Of a DNA stretch of 64,000 nucleotides, positions 28,991-36,921 are shown piece by piece. Where the stretch lies: NCBI RefSeq assembly GCF_020524345.1, contig NZ_JAIVLH010000001.1, positions 372,001 to 436,000 of the forward strand, written 5' to 3'. The first letter of the stretch is position 1; the number at the start of each line of letters is the position of its first letter. The translations under genes were made by a program, and so were the position numbers. This DNA comes from Metabacillus niabensis (lineage in GTDB: Bacteria; Bacillota; Bacilli; Bacillales; Bacillaceae). The notes below the pieces were generated by a model that was given only the letters and a program-made list of their open reading frames with translations, was not told the origin of the DNA and made no database searches.

Positions 28991-29040
28991 AAAAACTCCA
29001 TATGGTACACTAAGCTCAAAAGATGCAGTGAGGAGTTTTT
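28991..29040 (+). promoter_or_regulatory. Hairpin that includes the yqkB ribosome binding site
   Basis: AAAAACTCC (28991-28999) can pair with GGAGTTTTT (29032-29040). The second arm contains the GAGGAG that serves yqkB at 29044. The loop is 32 bases. It could limit initiation or be a weak stop of the ger operon. Confidence 0.3.
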
Positions 29041-29043
29041 ATC

Positions 29044-29367
29044 ATGCAAGTAACATTCTCAAAAGAAGCAATAGAACAGTTAACACCAAAATTACATGAC
29101 AATAAAGACAGGTTATTAAAATTAAAATACGATACAGATGGTTGCGGATGTGTAATGAGCGGAGTAACAGCGATGTGGCTAGTGGAGAAAGAGGACCAAG
29201 GAGATGTAAAGCTTGATACAAATCTCGTACCTCTATTAGTAGAAAAAAACAAAATGGTCTTTTTAGATGAACAACTAACTATTTCTTATAATGAAACAGC
29301 CAACAGCTTCATGTTAAAAAGTCCTTCACAAATTCTAAATCCACGGATGAGTTTACTTGTAAAGTGA
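29044..29367 (+). CDS. yqkB: HesB/IscA-like iron-sulfur protein YqkB
   Basis: A 107-residue protein of the HesB/IscA-like fold, associated with iron-sulfur biogenesis but of unproved role. The conserved Cys pair lies in YDTDGCGCVMSG near residue 37. GAGGAG precedes the ATG. It is followed 12 bases later by yqkC, as in B. subtilis. Confidence 0.87.
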   Translation: MQVTFSKEAIEQLTPKLHDNKDRLLKLKYDTDGCGCVMSGVTAMWLVEKEDQGDVKLDTNLVPLLVEKNKMVFLDEQLTISYNETANSFMLKSPSQILNPRMSLLVK

Positions 29368-29379
29368 GGGATTGAATAG

Positions 29380-29622
29380 ATGAAGGATCGATTAAAGGCG
29401 ATAAAAAATGTAGCATTAAACAAAACATGGGTGTCATTTTTACATGAAAACCACCCGTACAGTCTTCTCCATTGGTCAATAGGCGGAGTTCATGATGAAA
29501 CAAAGGATGTATGGTTGCTTCAAGATGAAATGTCGTTTGAAGCACAAGAATTTCCGACAATTGATGAAGCTATTCAATGGATGGAAAAAAACATGGAAAA
29601 TATTTCGGATATTTTAGGTTAA
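29380..29622 (+). CDS. yqkC: YqkC family protein (DUF2552)
   Basis: An 80-residue protein of unknown function, acidic toward the C-terminus and rich in aromatic residues ([23 protein letters not shown]). It matches the small DUF2552 family by order and sequence. Its stop lies at the edge of an 18-bp terminator stem. Confidence 0.8.
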   Translation: MKDRLKAIKNVALNKTWVSFLHENHPYSLLHWSIGGVHDETKDVWLLQDEMSFEAQEFPTIDEAIQWMEKNMENISDILG

Positions 29623-29670
29623 ATAGAGGATGACTCAAGAGTAATAATACTTTTGAGTCATCCTCTATTT
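29621..29670. terminator. Strong bidirectional terminator between yqkC and yqkD
   Basis: A perfect 18-bp stem (29621-29638 with 29653-29670, core AGAGGATGACTCAA) has A/T tracts at both ends. The genes converge, so one stem serves both. Confidence 0.85.
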
Positions 29671-30581
29671 TCTTCTGTTACGCCTATTTCTACAAAAAAT
29701 TCATCAATGACCTTAGAGTATTCCTCGCGGTTTTCTGCATATGACATGGCGTGAGAGCCTTTTTCAGCTAAAAATAGTTTCTTGGCACCTTTCTTTTTCT
29801 CATAAAGTATTTTTGACATGTCTGAAGGTATGTAATCATCATCTTTACTGTGTATAAAAAGGATAGGGCTTTTGATGTTTGGAACAGCTTGTAGGGGGGA
29901 GACTCCTTTAATGGAGTAACGGTCGCGCAGCTGAACAAACGGCTTTGCAATTGGCATAACTAAAACACTAGGTATGTTAAACTCAACCTTAAGTCGATAT
30001 AATAGTTGCGCCTCGAGTTCGGAAAAAGGGCAGTCTGCGATATAGAAGTCTGCACCGTCTTCAACCATTCCAGCATAAAGAAGTGTTGTAACAGCTCCCA
30101 TGGATTCACCGTGAACACCTAAAACAATGTTGTCTCCAACCTCTTTTTTTAACCAATCAACAACCGATTGAAGATCAAATTTTTCATAATGGCCGTAGCT
30201 GGTTGTTTTTCCACCACTTTCACCATGTCTGCGATGGTCATAAATGAGAACATTCCAACCTTTTTGAAGGAATAAATTCATGTATTTGACAGAATTCAAC
30301 CGATTTACGGTGACACCATGACAAATAATCATATATTTGTTCGAAGCATGGGGTTCGAAAACAGAACCTTTAATTGAATAACCAAATTGAGATTCAATCG
30401 AGAAATCTCTTCTATCAAGAGAGTCGTATTCTTGTTGGTTAAAAAGACCAAACTTACTATCACGATCAATAATGTCCTTATTATCCTTCTTTTTGATAAA
30501 CATCAGTTTATTTGTGAAGAAAAAGCCGACAATCAATATGTAGGATAGAAGAATAAGGAGTGGAATAAAAGATTTTTTCAC
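29658..30581 (-). CDS. yqkD: Alpha/beta hydrolase YqkD
   Basis: Membrane-anchored or secreted serine hydrolase of unknown substrate, 307 residues. One hydrophobic helix (FIPLLILLSYILIVGFFF) lies at the N-terminus; the nucleophile elbow is GESMGA, and the catalytic Asp and His are in HSKDDDYIP and KGSHAMSY. GTG 30581 is chosen because AAGGAGG is 7 bases upstream; the frame open to 30638 is not used. Orthologous in position to B. subtilis yqkD. Confidence 0.88.
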   Translation of the reverse strand: MKKSFIPLLILLSYILIVGFFFTNKLMFIKKKDNKDIIDRDSKFGLFNQQEYDSLDRRDFSIESQFGYSIKGSVFEPHASNKYMIICHGVTVNRLNSVKYMNLFLQKGWNVLIYDHRRHGESGGKTTSYGHYEKFDLQSVVDWLKKEVGDNIVLGVHGESMGAVTTLLYAGMVEDGADFYIADCPFSELEAQLLYRLKVEFNIPSVLVMPIAKPFVQLRDRYSIKGVSPLQAVPNIKSPILFIHSKDDDYIPSDMSKILYEKKKGAKKLFLAEKGSHAMSYAENREEYSKVIDEFFVEIGVTEENRG

Positions 30582-30698
30582 TTGGCTACCTCCTTGAATA
30601 AGCATTTCCTTTATTGTACATGAACGATGAGGTTCCATCCAAGTAAGACATCAACTAACCACAGTAGAAATGCACGATTTTACTGACAGGAATAGAAT

Positions 30699-30728
30699 AA
30701 GAAGACAAGCAAGGTTGCCTGTCTTCTT
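30699..30728 (-). terminator. Terminator of the small gene at 30731
   Basis: AAGAAGACA (minus 30728-30720) pairs with TGTCTTCTT (30707-30699), with an inner GCAA/TTGC step. The T-run is short. Confidence 0.5.
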
Positions 30729-30730
30729 AA

Positions 30731-30850
30731 TTATTGGGGAGAATTTTGTCTTTTTGTTGGGTGAATCGCTTTTTCCATCTCCTCGGCTGCCATCTTATTA
30801 TTGGTTGTGTCAGCATTCGGCTTCCCTTTTTGACCACGCTGTTTTGACAT
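30731..30850 (-). CDS. Small hydrophilic protein of unknown function (39 aa)
   Basis: I do not recognise this protein. The frame begins at ATG 30850 with a full GGAGGG (30862-30857) 6 bases upstream and ends at TAA 30731, three bases before a terminator-like hairpin. Residues are strongly hydrophilic: MSKQRGQKGKPNADTT at the start and HPTKRQNSPQ at the end, with no Cys, no Trp and an isoelectric point that must be high. That composition fits short spore-associated proteins. A TGTATA-N18-CATTTTA pair upstream is a loose match to a sigma-G type promoter. A plus-strand frame over the same bases is the shadow. Confidence 0.6.
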   Translation of the reverse strand: MSKQRGQKGKPNADTTNNKMAAEEMEKAIHPTKRQNSPQ

Positions 30851-30928
30851 TGAAATCCCTCCTATCTCCATCTTAAAATGTCATATTGCATCAGAAATTA
30901 TACAAAAGACAAACACAAGAAAATATAC

Positions 30929-30958
30929 TTGAATCTCCATGAATATATTGACTATAAT
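30929..30958 (+). promoter_or_regulatory. Sigma-A promoter of yqkE
   Basis: TTGAAT (30929-30934), 18 bases, TATAAT (30953-30958), about 36 bases upstream of the yqkE start. Confidence 0.5.
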
Positions 30959-30993
30959 TTGATAAAGACAGTCGGTAAGAGGAGGCAACTAAG

Positions 30994-31227
30994 ATGAAAA
31001 AATCAAAGAAAAGCAAGGACGATCAAGCAGTCTCATTATCAGATCACTTAAACAGTGATTTATTAGAGCAGCTAAAGTCTGTTAAAAAGAATTTAACAAA
31101 GGAGCAAGAAGAGAAAGAGGCGGCTCTTGAACAGCAAAGAATAGTAGAGAGAAAACAACGAGAAAAAAATAAAAGCTTTGAAGAGCTCTTAAACGAAAGT
31201 TCTTTAACTTGGAAGGATTTTAAATAG
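30994..31227 (+). CDS. yqkE: YqkE family protein (DUF3886)
   Basis: A 77-residue, highly charged protein likely to form a coiled coil over its central half (NLTKEQEEKEAALEQQRIVE). It belongs to a small family of unknown function found in bacilli. AGAGGAGG precedes the ATG. A strong terminator follows, and the position between yqkD and yqkF matches B. subtilis. Confidence 0.82.
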   Translation: MKKSKKSKDDQAVSLSDHLNSDLLEQLKSVKKNLTKEQEEKEAALEQQRIVERKQREKNKSFEELLNESSLTWKDFK

Positions 31228-31235
31228 ACCCTAAT

Positions 31236-31262
31236 AAAGCGGAGCATAAGGCTCCGCTTTTA
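31236..31262. terminator. Terminator of yqkE
   Basis: AAAGCGGAGC (31236-31245) pairs with GCTCCGCTTT (31251-31260). It lies between yqkE and the convergent yqkF. Confidence 0.75.
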
Positions 31263-31275
31263 ATATGAATAAATT

Positions 31276-32184
31276 TTAGCGATGTTGCTCATATTTTTCA
31301 CATTTAGTAAGATCTTGAAGCTGATGATAAACGTGAGGAGATAGTCTTTCTGCAGATCCGGCATTCACATTTTCTATTAATTGTTGTACCTTACTAGCCC
31401 CGGGAATAACTGCGCCTACTACCTCATCAAATAAGCAATATTGTAGGGCTAACCTAGTCATTGATTGGGTTGAATCAACAGTCTCGAGTTTAGATAAAAC
31501 CTGTATAAGTTCTTCTTTTGAATAGGATAAGTAACTTTCTGATTTCAGTTTTTCTACAAGGGGCTTTTCAGTTAGAAGTCCTTTTGCCAAAGGACCACGT
31601 GCAATCACACTGACATTATGTTCTTTTAAGAGCGAAAACCATTCCTCAGGTCTGCGGTCTAACAGGCTATATTGCATCATGATAGAAACAATATTGGATT
31701 TTTTTAAGTATTCTTTAATGACATTCGGACGAATAGAAGAAATGCCATAGTACCGAATTACACCTTCTTGTTTTAATTCCTCAAAGGCGTCGATTGTTTC
31801 ATCAATATGATCTTCAATCATCCCGCCATGTAGTTGATAGAGATCGATATAGTCTGTTTGAAGACGGTGCAGACTGCTTTTGACTGCTTGTTTAATATAG
31901 GATTTTGAAGGATCCCAAGTCCATCCGGATCGATCCTCTTTCCAACGGTTGCCAACTTTTGTTGCTAAGATGATGTCATGCCTACGATTTTTAATGGCTT
32001 TACCGACAAGCTCCTCGTTCACACCTGCATCATATAAATCTGCAGTATCGAAATAGTTAATACCCAAGTCAATCGCCTGGTCAATAAGTGAATGTGCATG
32101 CTGTTCTTCCGTACCAAGTGACATGCAGCCAAGTCCGACTTCACTAACAAATAAATTTGAATGTCCGAGTTGTCTTTTTTGCAA
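31276..32184 (-). CDS. yqkF: Aldo/keto reductase YqkF
   Basis: NADPH-dependent oxidoreductase of the AKR superfamily, 302 residues, TIM barrel. The catalytic tetrad Asp-Tyr-Lys-His is seen as NYFDTADLY, ILATKVGNR and YQLHGG. The C-terminal cofactor segment is VIPGASKVQQLIENV. TTG 32184 is chosen because AGGAG lies 8 bases before it; GTG 32193 is too close. It has its own promoter with a tandem repeat upstream. The physiological substrate is unknown. Confidence 0.9.
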   Translation of the reverse strand: MQKRQLGHSNLFVSEVGLGCMSLGTEEQHAHSLIDQAIDLGINYFDTADLYDAGVNEELVGKAIKNRRHDIILATKVGNRWKEDRSGWTWDPSKSYIKQAVKSSLHRLQTDYIDLYQLHGGMIEDHIDETIDAFEELKQEGVIRYYGISSIRPNVIKEYLKKSNIVSIMMQYSLLDRRPEEWFSLLKEHNVSVIARGPLAKGLLTEKPLVEKLKSESYLSYSKEELIQVLSKLETVDSTQSMTRLALQYCLFDEVVGAVIPGASKVQQLIENVNAGSAERLSPHVYHQLQDLTKCEKYEQHR

Positions 32185-32221
32185 AAATACCACTCCTTAA
32201 ATTTGAGTATTCTTATCATCG

Positions 32222-32274
32222 AGAGTAGTATAAAGCTTACCAAAGGTCAACTGATAGGTATTTGATAGGTATTT
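32222..32274 (-). promoter_or_regulatory. yqkF promoter with a tandem 11-bp repeat
   Basis: Minus-strand TTGACC (32250-32245), 17 bases, TACTCT (32227-32222). Immediately upstream, AAATACCTATC is present twice head to tail (32274-32264 and 32263-32253). Two copies spaced one helical turn apart just before a -35 suggest a binding site for an activator. Confidence 0.55.
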
Positions 32275-32283
32275 AAGGCATGC

Positions 32284-32457
32284 TTACTTATGGTTTTTAA
32301 GATGAAAAGGTGAAGTGTTTTTTAAAGTTGGCTTGTTTTCATCGTTGATCCATTCATAGACAGTTCCGTAAAAATGGCTATATTCTTTTAATTTTGTACG
32401 AATTTCCCACGCTTTTCCAACTAGAACTATCCCTTTATCCAATCGATAGATTTTCAT
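32284..32457 (-). CDS. mciZ: MciZ, mother-cell inhibitor of FtsZ
   Basis: Short sporulation protein that blocks Z-ring assembly in the mother cell by capping FtsZ filaments. The 57 residues include KGIVLVGKAWEIRTKLKEY, nearly identical to the core of the 40-residue B. subtilis MciZ. The first Met of the family (MKIYR) is at 32457; ATG 32469 is also in frame. The C-terminus runs about 17 residues beyond the B. subtilis protein, ending PFHLKNHK. A sigma-E -10 lies upstream, and the place between yqkF and nudF is the same. Confidence 0.87.
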   Translation of the reverse strand: MKIYRLDKGIVLVGKAWEIRTKLKEYSHFYGTVYEWINDENKPTLKNTSPFHLKNHK

Positions 32458-32492
32458 GCAAGGTTCCATTCCCTTCCATTAAGATATGATAG

Positions 32493-32519
32493 AATGTATG
32501 AAGATACGAAAGTTTATAG
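32493..32519 (-). promoter_or_regulatory. Sigma-E promoter of mciZ
   Basis: On the minus strand CATACATT (32500-32493) matches the sigma-E -10 consensus CATACAnT; CTATAAAC at 32519-32512 is the candidate -35. It places the start about 30 bases before the mciZ start codon. Confidence 0.65.
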
Positions 32520-32534
32520 AACAGGAGTGAGAAA

Positions 32535-33086
32535 ATGGATCATTTAAAAGAAACTACACTAACTTCAAAGGAAATTTTTAAAGGGCGAATCATTGATTTA
32601 TATTTAGAGGAAGTTAAGCTTCCAAATGGAAATACGAGTACAAGAGAAATTGTAAAACACCCAGGAGCAGTGGCTGTAATTGCGATAACCCCTGAAAATA
32701 AAATCCTTATGGTTGAGCAATACAGAAAACCATTAGGGAGAACGATTGTAGAAATACCTGCCGGAAAGCTGGAAAAAGGTGAGAAGCCAATCGTAACAGC
32801 TAAACGGGAACTGGAGGAAGAAACAGGATATACTTGTGCGGATTTAAAACCACTTATTTCGTTTTATACTTCTCCCGGATTTGCAAATGAATTAGTTCAT
32901 TTATTTATTACTGAGAATTTAGAGAAACTGACTGAGGCTGCAGAATTAGATGAAGATGAATTTGTTGAGGTATTGGAGGTAACACTAGAGGAAGCTCAAG
33001 AAATGATTCAAAACAATAAAATTTATGATGCAAAAACAGCATATGCAGTACAATACTTACTATTAAAAGATGCTTTAAAAAAGTAG
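32535..33086 (+). CDS. nudF: ADP-ribose pyrophosphatase (Nudix)
   Basis: Hydrolyses ADP-ribose to AMP and ribose 5-phosphate. 183 residues with a complete Nudix box, G77 to G98: GKLEKGE followed by RELEEETG. The N-terminal beta domain and the EIPAGKLE lead-in are typical of the ADP-ribose group. GGAGTGAG precedes the ATG. It is followed 26 bases later by the endonuclease Q homologue. Confidence 0.93.
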   Translation: MDHLKETTLTSKEIFKGRIIDLYLEEVKLPNGNTSTREIVKHPGAVAVIAITPENKILMVEQYRKPLGRTIVEIPAGKLEKGEKPIVTAKRELEEETGYTCADLKPLISFYTSPGFANELVHLFITENLEKLTEAAELDEDEFVEVLEVTLEEAQEMIQNNKIYDAKTAYAVQYLLLKDALKK

Positions 33087-33112
33087 TAGACTTAAAAAGG
33101 AATGTTACATAA

Positions 33113-34279
33113 ATGAACAGTTATTTTGCTGACTTACATATTCATATTGGACAAACAAGCTCCGGGAAGCCAGTGAAAATTACTGCTTCTAGAAACCTCA
33201 CCTTAGAAAACATATTGATAGAGGCAAGTGAACACAAAGGGATCGATATGGTAGGTATTATTGATTGTCATGTGCCTGAAATCATTGTCACACTTCAACA
33301 TCTTATCGATTCCGGTGAGTGCATAGAACTAAAAGATGGAGGAATTCGGTTTCAAAATACCACGCTTATTTTAGGTAGTGAGCTTGAAATATACGATAAA
33401 ACGTGTAAAGGCCCAATTCATGTGTTGGTTTTTATGCCGACTCTTCAAAAAATGAAGGAATTATCATTGTGGCTTTCCTCTCGGCTTACAAACATAACAC
33501 TTAGCTCTCAACGGATTTATGAGGACGGGAAAACTCTACAACGCTTTGTAAAACAGAGAGATGGGCTATTTATTCCTGCACATGTTTTCACTCCACATAA
33601 GAGTCTATATGGGAGCGGTGTGGTAAGTTCCTTAACTGAAGTTTTTGAAGCAGATTTAATTGATGCGGTTGAGTTAGGTTTAAGCTCAGATACGAAAATG
33701 GCTGATCAAATCACTGAATTACATAAGTACACATATATAACAAATTCAGATGCACATTCTTTACCTAAGATTGGGAGGGAATATCAGAAACTTACGATGA
33801 AAGAACCGAGTTTCCTGGATCTGAAAAAGGTGTTGAAAAAGGAAGATGGCTGCCAAATTGAAGCCAATTACGGGTTGAATCCATACCTCGGTAAGTACTA
33901 TGATACCACCTGTGAAAAATGTGGTGAAAAGCCGGAAAAACATCAAACGAGATGTTCAAAATGCGGAAGCATAAGATTTACAAAAGGAGTGTTCAATCGA
34001 TTACAGGAGTTAGCAAGTGGTATTGAAAATAAGTGTGATCGTCCTCCATATATCCATCAGGTTCCACTACAGTTTATTCCGGGAATCGGACCCAAAACCC
34101 TTGAGAAATTAAAAGACCTGTTTGGGACTGAAATGAATATTTTGCATGAAGTACCAAAACACGAGCTTCAGAACGTTGTAACAGAAAAAGTGGCAAATTA
34201 TATTGTGGCAGCTCGGGAAGGCCGATTGCAGGTTAGCTCAGGAGGAGGAGGAACGTACGGGAAAGTAACTGGGGTGTAA
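33113..34279 (+). CDS. Endonuclease Q family protein
   Basis: DNA repair nuclease of the EndoQ group, which cleaves 5' to deaminated bases such as uracil and hypoxanthine. 388 residues. An N-terminal PHP phosphoesterase domain shows DLHIHIG (His9 and His11) and later NSDAHS. A zinc ribbon has Cys267, Cys270, Cys281 and Cys284. The C-terminus has a helix-hairpin-helix segment FIPGIGPKTLEKLKDLF. The family was first described in archaea and later in some bacilli. The B. subtilis equivalent at this position is yqxK. Confidence 0.87.
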   Translation: MNSYFADLHIHIGQTSSGKPVKITASRNLTLENILIEASEHKGIDMVGIIDCHVPEIIVTLQHLIDSGECIELKDGGIRFQNTTLILGSELEIYDKTCKGPIHVLVFMPTLQKMKELSLWLSSRLTNITLSSQRIYEDGKTLQRFVKQRDGLFIPAHVFTPHKSLYGSGVVSSLTEVFEADLIDAVELGLSSDTKMADQITELHKYTYITNSDAHSLPKIGREYQKLTMKEPSFLDLKKVLKKEDGCQIEANYGLNPYLGKYYDTTCEKCGEKPEKHQTRCSKCGSIRFTKGVFNRLQELASGIENKCDRPPYIHQVPLQFIPGIGPKTLEKLKDLFGTEMNILHEVPKHELQNVVTEKVANYIVAAREGRLQVSSGGGGTYGKVTGV

Positions 34280-34376
34280 ACAGATAGGAGAAAAAATCGA
34301 ATATAATAGATAGAAGCAGCCTGTCTATCCGCCCATTCGTACTAAAATCTATCAACCAAAAGAAAGCATTTTTTAA

Positions 34377-34405
34377 GTCATAGATTACGTTTCCTCTCAT
34401 ATACT
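34377..34405 (+). promoter_or_regulatory. Sigma-E promoter candidate of spoIIM
   Basis: GTCATAGATT (34377-34386) and CATATACT (34398-34405) resemble the sigma-E -35 and -10 elements, about 30 bases before the spoIIM start. Known sigma-E control of spoIIM supports it. Confidence 0.55.
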
Positions 34406-34436
34406 CTAGTAAGTGAAGGACGGGAGGAAATAATCT

Positions 34437-35093
34437 ATGCGAAGACAACAACTGCCAGTTAGTGCAATGATAAAGCAGCATCTTAAGGAGTATTCTTCGA
34501 TATATTTGTTTGTATTTGTTTTATTTTTGATGGGAGTCATCTTTGGGGCTATTATTGTCAACAGCATGAATTTAAGTCAAAAAGAGGATTTATACTATTA
34601 TTTAAATCGTTTTTTTGGACAAGTAGCAGAAGGAAAAGTTGCAAGTGCAGGCGATATGTTTCATCAAAGCTTCTTTCATAATTTAAAATATCTAGGTTTA
34701 ATGTGGTTACTAGGAATTTCAATCATTGGATTACCTGTGATTCTTGTTATGCTTTTTATAAAAGGTATGGTAGTAGGGTTTACAGTTGGGTTTTTAGTTA
34801 ATCAGTTAGGCTTAAAAGGTTTTCTGTTATCGTTTGTTACGGTTTTACCACAAAATATCTTGCTAATTCCAGCCTTTATCATTATGTGTTCTGTAGCAAT
34901 TTCCTTTTCATTAAAAATTATTAGGCAGCTCTTTGTGAAGAAGTCAAGTACATTAGAGGCTCCATTGACACTTTTTATGCGATATGCGTCCGTTTTTGTC
35001 TTTATAGGAGTAATAGCTGTACTTGCATCAGGTTTTGAGGCATATGCATCACCGTTTTTAATGAAAAATATTGTAGAATTCGTCAGTAAATAA
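34437..35093 (+). CDS. spoIIM: Stage II sporulation protein M
   Basis: Membrane protein of the mother-cell DMP machine (SpoIID-SpoIIM-SpoIIP), which remodels septal peptidoglycan so that engulfment can proceed. 218 residues with about five hydrophobic segments. The family segment [20 protein letters not shown] lies in the centre. GGGAGG stands 10 bases before the ATG. Position between the EndoQ/nudF genes and fur is as in B. subtilis. Confidence 0.94.
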   Translation: MRRQQLPVSAMIKQHLKEYSSIYLFVFVLFLMGVIFGAIIVNSMNLSQKEDLYYYLNRFFGQVAEGKVASAGDMFHQSFFHNLKYLGLMWLLGISIIGLPVILVMLFIKGMVVGFTVGFLVNQLGLKGFLLSFVTVLPQNILLIPAFIIMCSVAISFSLKIIRQLFVKKSSTLEAPLTLFMRYASVFVFIGVIAVLASGFEAYASPFLMKNIVEFVSK

Positions 35094-35105
35094 TAATTAT
35101 TATTA
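35091..35105. promoter_or_regulatory. PerR-box-like palindrome upstream of fur
   Basis: TAATAATTATTATTA is a perfect 7-1-7 palindrome with one mismatch per arm to the PerR/Fur-family box TTATAAT-N-ATTATAA. It overlaps the spoIIM stop and lies about 40 bases upstream of the fur -35. B. subtilis fur is controlled by PerR. The AT-rich context makes a chance match possible. Confidence 0.4.
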
Positions 35106-35145
35106 AATAAAAATACTTATTTTTATTACATTAAAATCATTTTAG

Positions 35146-35176
35146 TTGGACACTTTCCTCACCTATGATATATAAT
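35146..35176 (+). promoter_or_regulatory. Sigma-A promoter of fur
   Basis: TTGGAC (35146-35151) with overlapping -10 candidates TATATA (35169-35174, spacing 17) and TATAAT (35171-35176, spacing 19). Confidence 0.55.
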
Positions 35177-35210
35177 AGTTTTGGGAACGCGGCGAGGGAG
35201 GAAAAGTGTT

Positions 35211-35669
35211 ATGGAAAACCGCATTGATCGGATTAAAAAGCAGTTGCATACGGCAAGCTATAAGCTAACACCACAGCGTGAAGCAACTGTTCGGGTATTA
35301 CTTGAAAACGAAGAAGATCATTTAAGTGCAGAGGATGTCTACCTTCTCGTTAAAGAAAAGGCACCTGAAATAGGTTTAGCCACTGTTTATCGTACATTGG
35401 AATTATTAACTGAATTAAAAGTAGTCGATAAAATTAACTTTGGTGACGGTGTTTCCAGATACGACCTTCGTAAAGAAGGTGCAGCACACTTTCATCATCA
35501 TTTAGTTTGTATAGAATGTGGATCAGTAGCAGAAATTGAAGAAGATCTTCTTGAAGATGTAGAGGAAATAGTTGAACGCGACTGGAAATTCAAAATAAAA
35601 GATCATCGCTTAACATTTCATGGAATTTGTGTGAAATGTCAGGAAAAAGGCGAGAACAAAGAAGAATAA
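35211..35669 (+). CDS. fur: Ferric uptake regulator Fur
   Basis: Iron-responsive repressor, 152 residues, binding DNA as a dimer. The winged helix contains YKLTPQREATVRVLLEN and GLATVYRTLELL. The regulatory metal site HFHHHLVCIECG and the structural zinc pair (CIECG with CVKCQ) are complete. ATG 35211 has GAGGGAGG 9 bases before it; the open frame to 35181 is leader. The position between spoIIM and xerD is conserved. Confidence 0.95.
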   Translation: MENRIDRIKKQLHTASYKLTPQREATVRVLLENEEDHLSAEDVYLLVKEKAPEIGLATVYRTLELLTELKVVDKINFGDGVSRYDLRKEGAAHFHHHLVCIECGSVAEIEEDLLEDVEEIVERDWKFKIKDHRLTFHGICVKCQEKGENKEE

Positions 35670-35675
35670 AACCTA

Positions 35676-35707
35676 AAAGTCTAACAAATTGTTAGGCTTT
35701 TTATTTT
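35676..35707 (+). terminator. Terminator of fur
   Basis: AAAGTCTAACA (35676-35686) pairs with TGTTAGGCTTT (35690-35700; one G-T pair), followed by TTTATTTT. Confidence 0.8.
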
Positions 35708-35793
35708 CTGAAAAAGCATGTATAAAGTTTGTCCTTTTTGGCATATCTTCTAATAATCACATAAAAAAGTAGAAAAGATTATTGGAGGTAGCT

Positions 35794-36021
35794 ATGATTA
35801 GGTGGCTAAAAACGGTAAAGGATATGATCAAAGTTTTTGTCCTTTTTACTGGATTTACGATTTTGTTCTATTATGCTATTATTTGGGTGAACTTAGAATA
35901 TCAACAAATGCATCGTTATGATCAACCGGAAGGTGCAGCATTGAAGGTAACAAAAATGATTAAGAATGAGGAAGAAAGCTGGTTAAACAGATTGATATTC
36001 TTTATTGATAACGGGGAGTAG
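35794..36021 (+). CDS. yqzK: YqzK family membrane protein (DUF4227)
   Basis: A 75-residue protein of unknown function with one membrane helix (VFVLFTGFTILFYYAIIW) near the N-terminus and a charged tail facing outward or inward. ATG 35794 has GGAGG 5 bases upstream; TTG 35782 is part of that site. It lies just before xerD, as yqzK does in B. subtilis, with 6 bases between. Confidence 0.8.
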   Translation: MIRWLKTVKDMIKVFVLFTGFTILFYYAIIWVNLEYQQMHRYDQPEGAALKVTKMIKNEEESWLNRLIFFIDNGE

Positions 36022-36027
36022 ACAAAT

Positions 36028-36921
36028 TTGAAGGATCAAATAAAAGATTTTATCCATTACCTAATCGTAGAAAGAGGATTATCAAACAACACAATTGTTT
36101 CCTATGAGCGAGATTTGAAAAGCTATCAAAAGCATTTAAATGAAGTTCAAAAAATTGTTTCTTTTAATGATGTATCCCGTCTTCATATCATTCAATTTTT
36201 AAAATTTTTAAAAGAATCCGGGAAATCGAGCAAAACGATTGCCAGGCATACAGCATCTATTCGTAACTTTCACCAATTTTTGTTGAGAGAAAAGCAGGCA
36301 GACCAAGATCCATCCGTGTTAATTGAATCACCGCAACTAGAAAGAAATTTACCTAAAATTCTTTCGCTTCAGGAGGTAGAACAGCTCCTTGAAACTCCAA
36401 AACCAACAACTCCTTTTGGCTTACGGGATAAAGCCATGTTAGAGCTCCTGTATGCAACAGGTATTCGTGTAAGTGAGATGATTAATTTGAATTTAACAGA
36501 TGCTCACCTGACTATGGGCTTTATTCGTTGCTATGGAAAAGGTAACAAGGAACGAATTGTTCCTATAGGCAGAACCGCGACAGATGCGATTATGAATTAT
36601 GTTGAAGGTGGCCGCTCAAAGCTAATGAATAAAAAGGAACCAACAGAAGCCTTATTTATCAACCATCATGGCAAGAGAATAACAAGGCAAGGTTTTTGGA
36701 AAAATTTAAAGAAAATTGCCCTTGAGGCCAACATAAAAAATGAAATAACCCCTCATACTCTAAGGCACTCATTTGCCACACATTTACTTGAAAATGGTGC
36801 AGACTTACGAGCAGTTCAAGAGATGCTTGGACATTCTGATATATCTACCACTCAAATATACACACATGTAACAAAATCAAGACTTAAGGATGTTTACAAT
36901 CAATTTCATCCTCGTGCTTAA
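36028..36921 (+). CDS. xerD: Tyrosine recombinase XerD
   Basis: Site-specific recombinase that resolves chromosome dimers at dif together with CodV/XerC. 297 residues. The N-terminal SAM-like domain is followed by catalytic residues: Arg in ATGIRVSEM, Lys in [12 protein letters not shown], His-x-x-Arg in [12 protein letters not shown], the second His in LGHSDIS, and nucleophile Tyr in TTQIYTH. The TTG start has GGGGAG upstream. B. subtilis calls it ripX. Confidence 0.95.
   Translation: MKDQIKDFIHYLIVERGLSNNTIVSYERDLKSYQKHLNEVQKIVSFNDVSRLHIIQFLKFLKESGKSSKTIARHTASIRNFHQFLLREKQADQDPSVLIESPQLERNLPKILSLQEVEQLLETPKPTTPFGLRDKAMLELLYATGIRVSEMINLNLTDAHLTMGFIRCYGKGNKERIVPIGRTATDAIMNYVEGGRSKLMNKKEPTEALFINHHGKRITRQGFWKNLKKIALEANIKNEITPHTLRHSFATHLLENGADLRAVQEMLGHSDISTTQIYTHVTKSRLKDVYNQFHPRA

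Noticed and set aside
30670-30876. 68-codon plus-strand frame
   Set aside because: It covers the yqkD side gap and the 39-aa minus-strand gene, which has the better start signal; no ribosome binding site.
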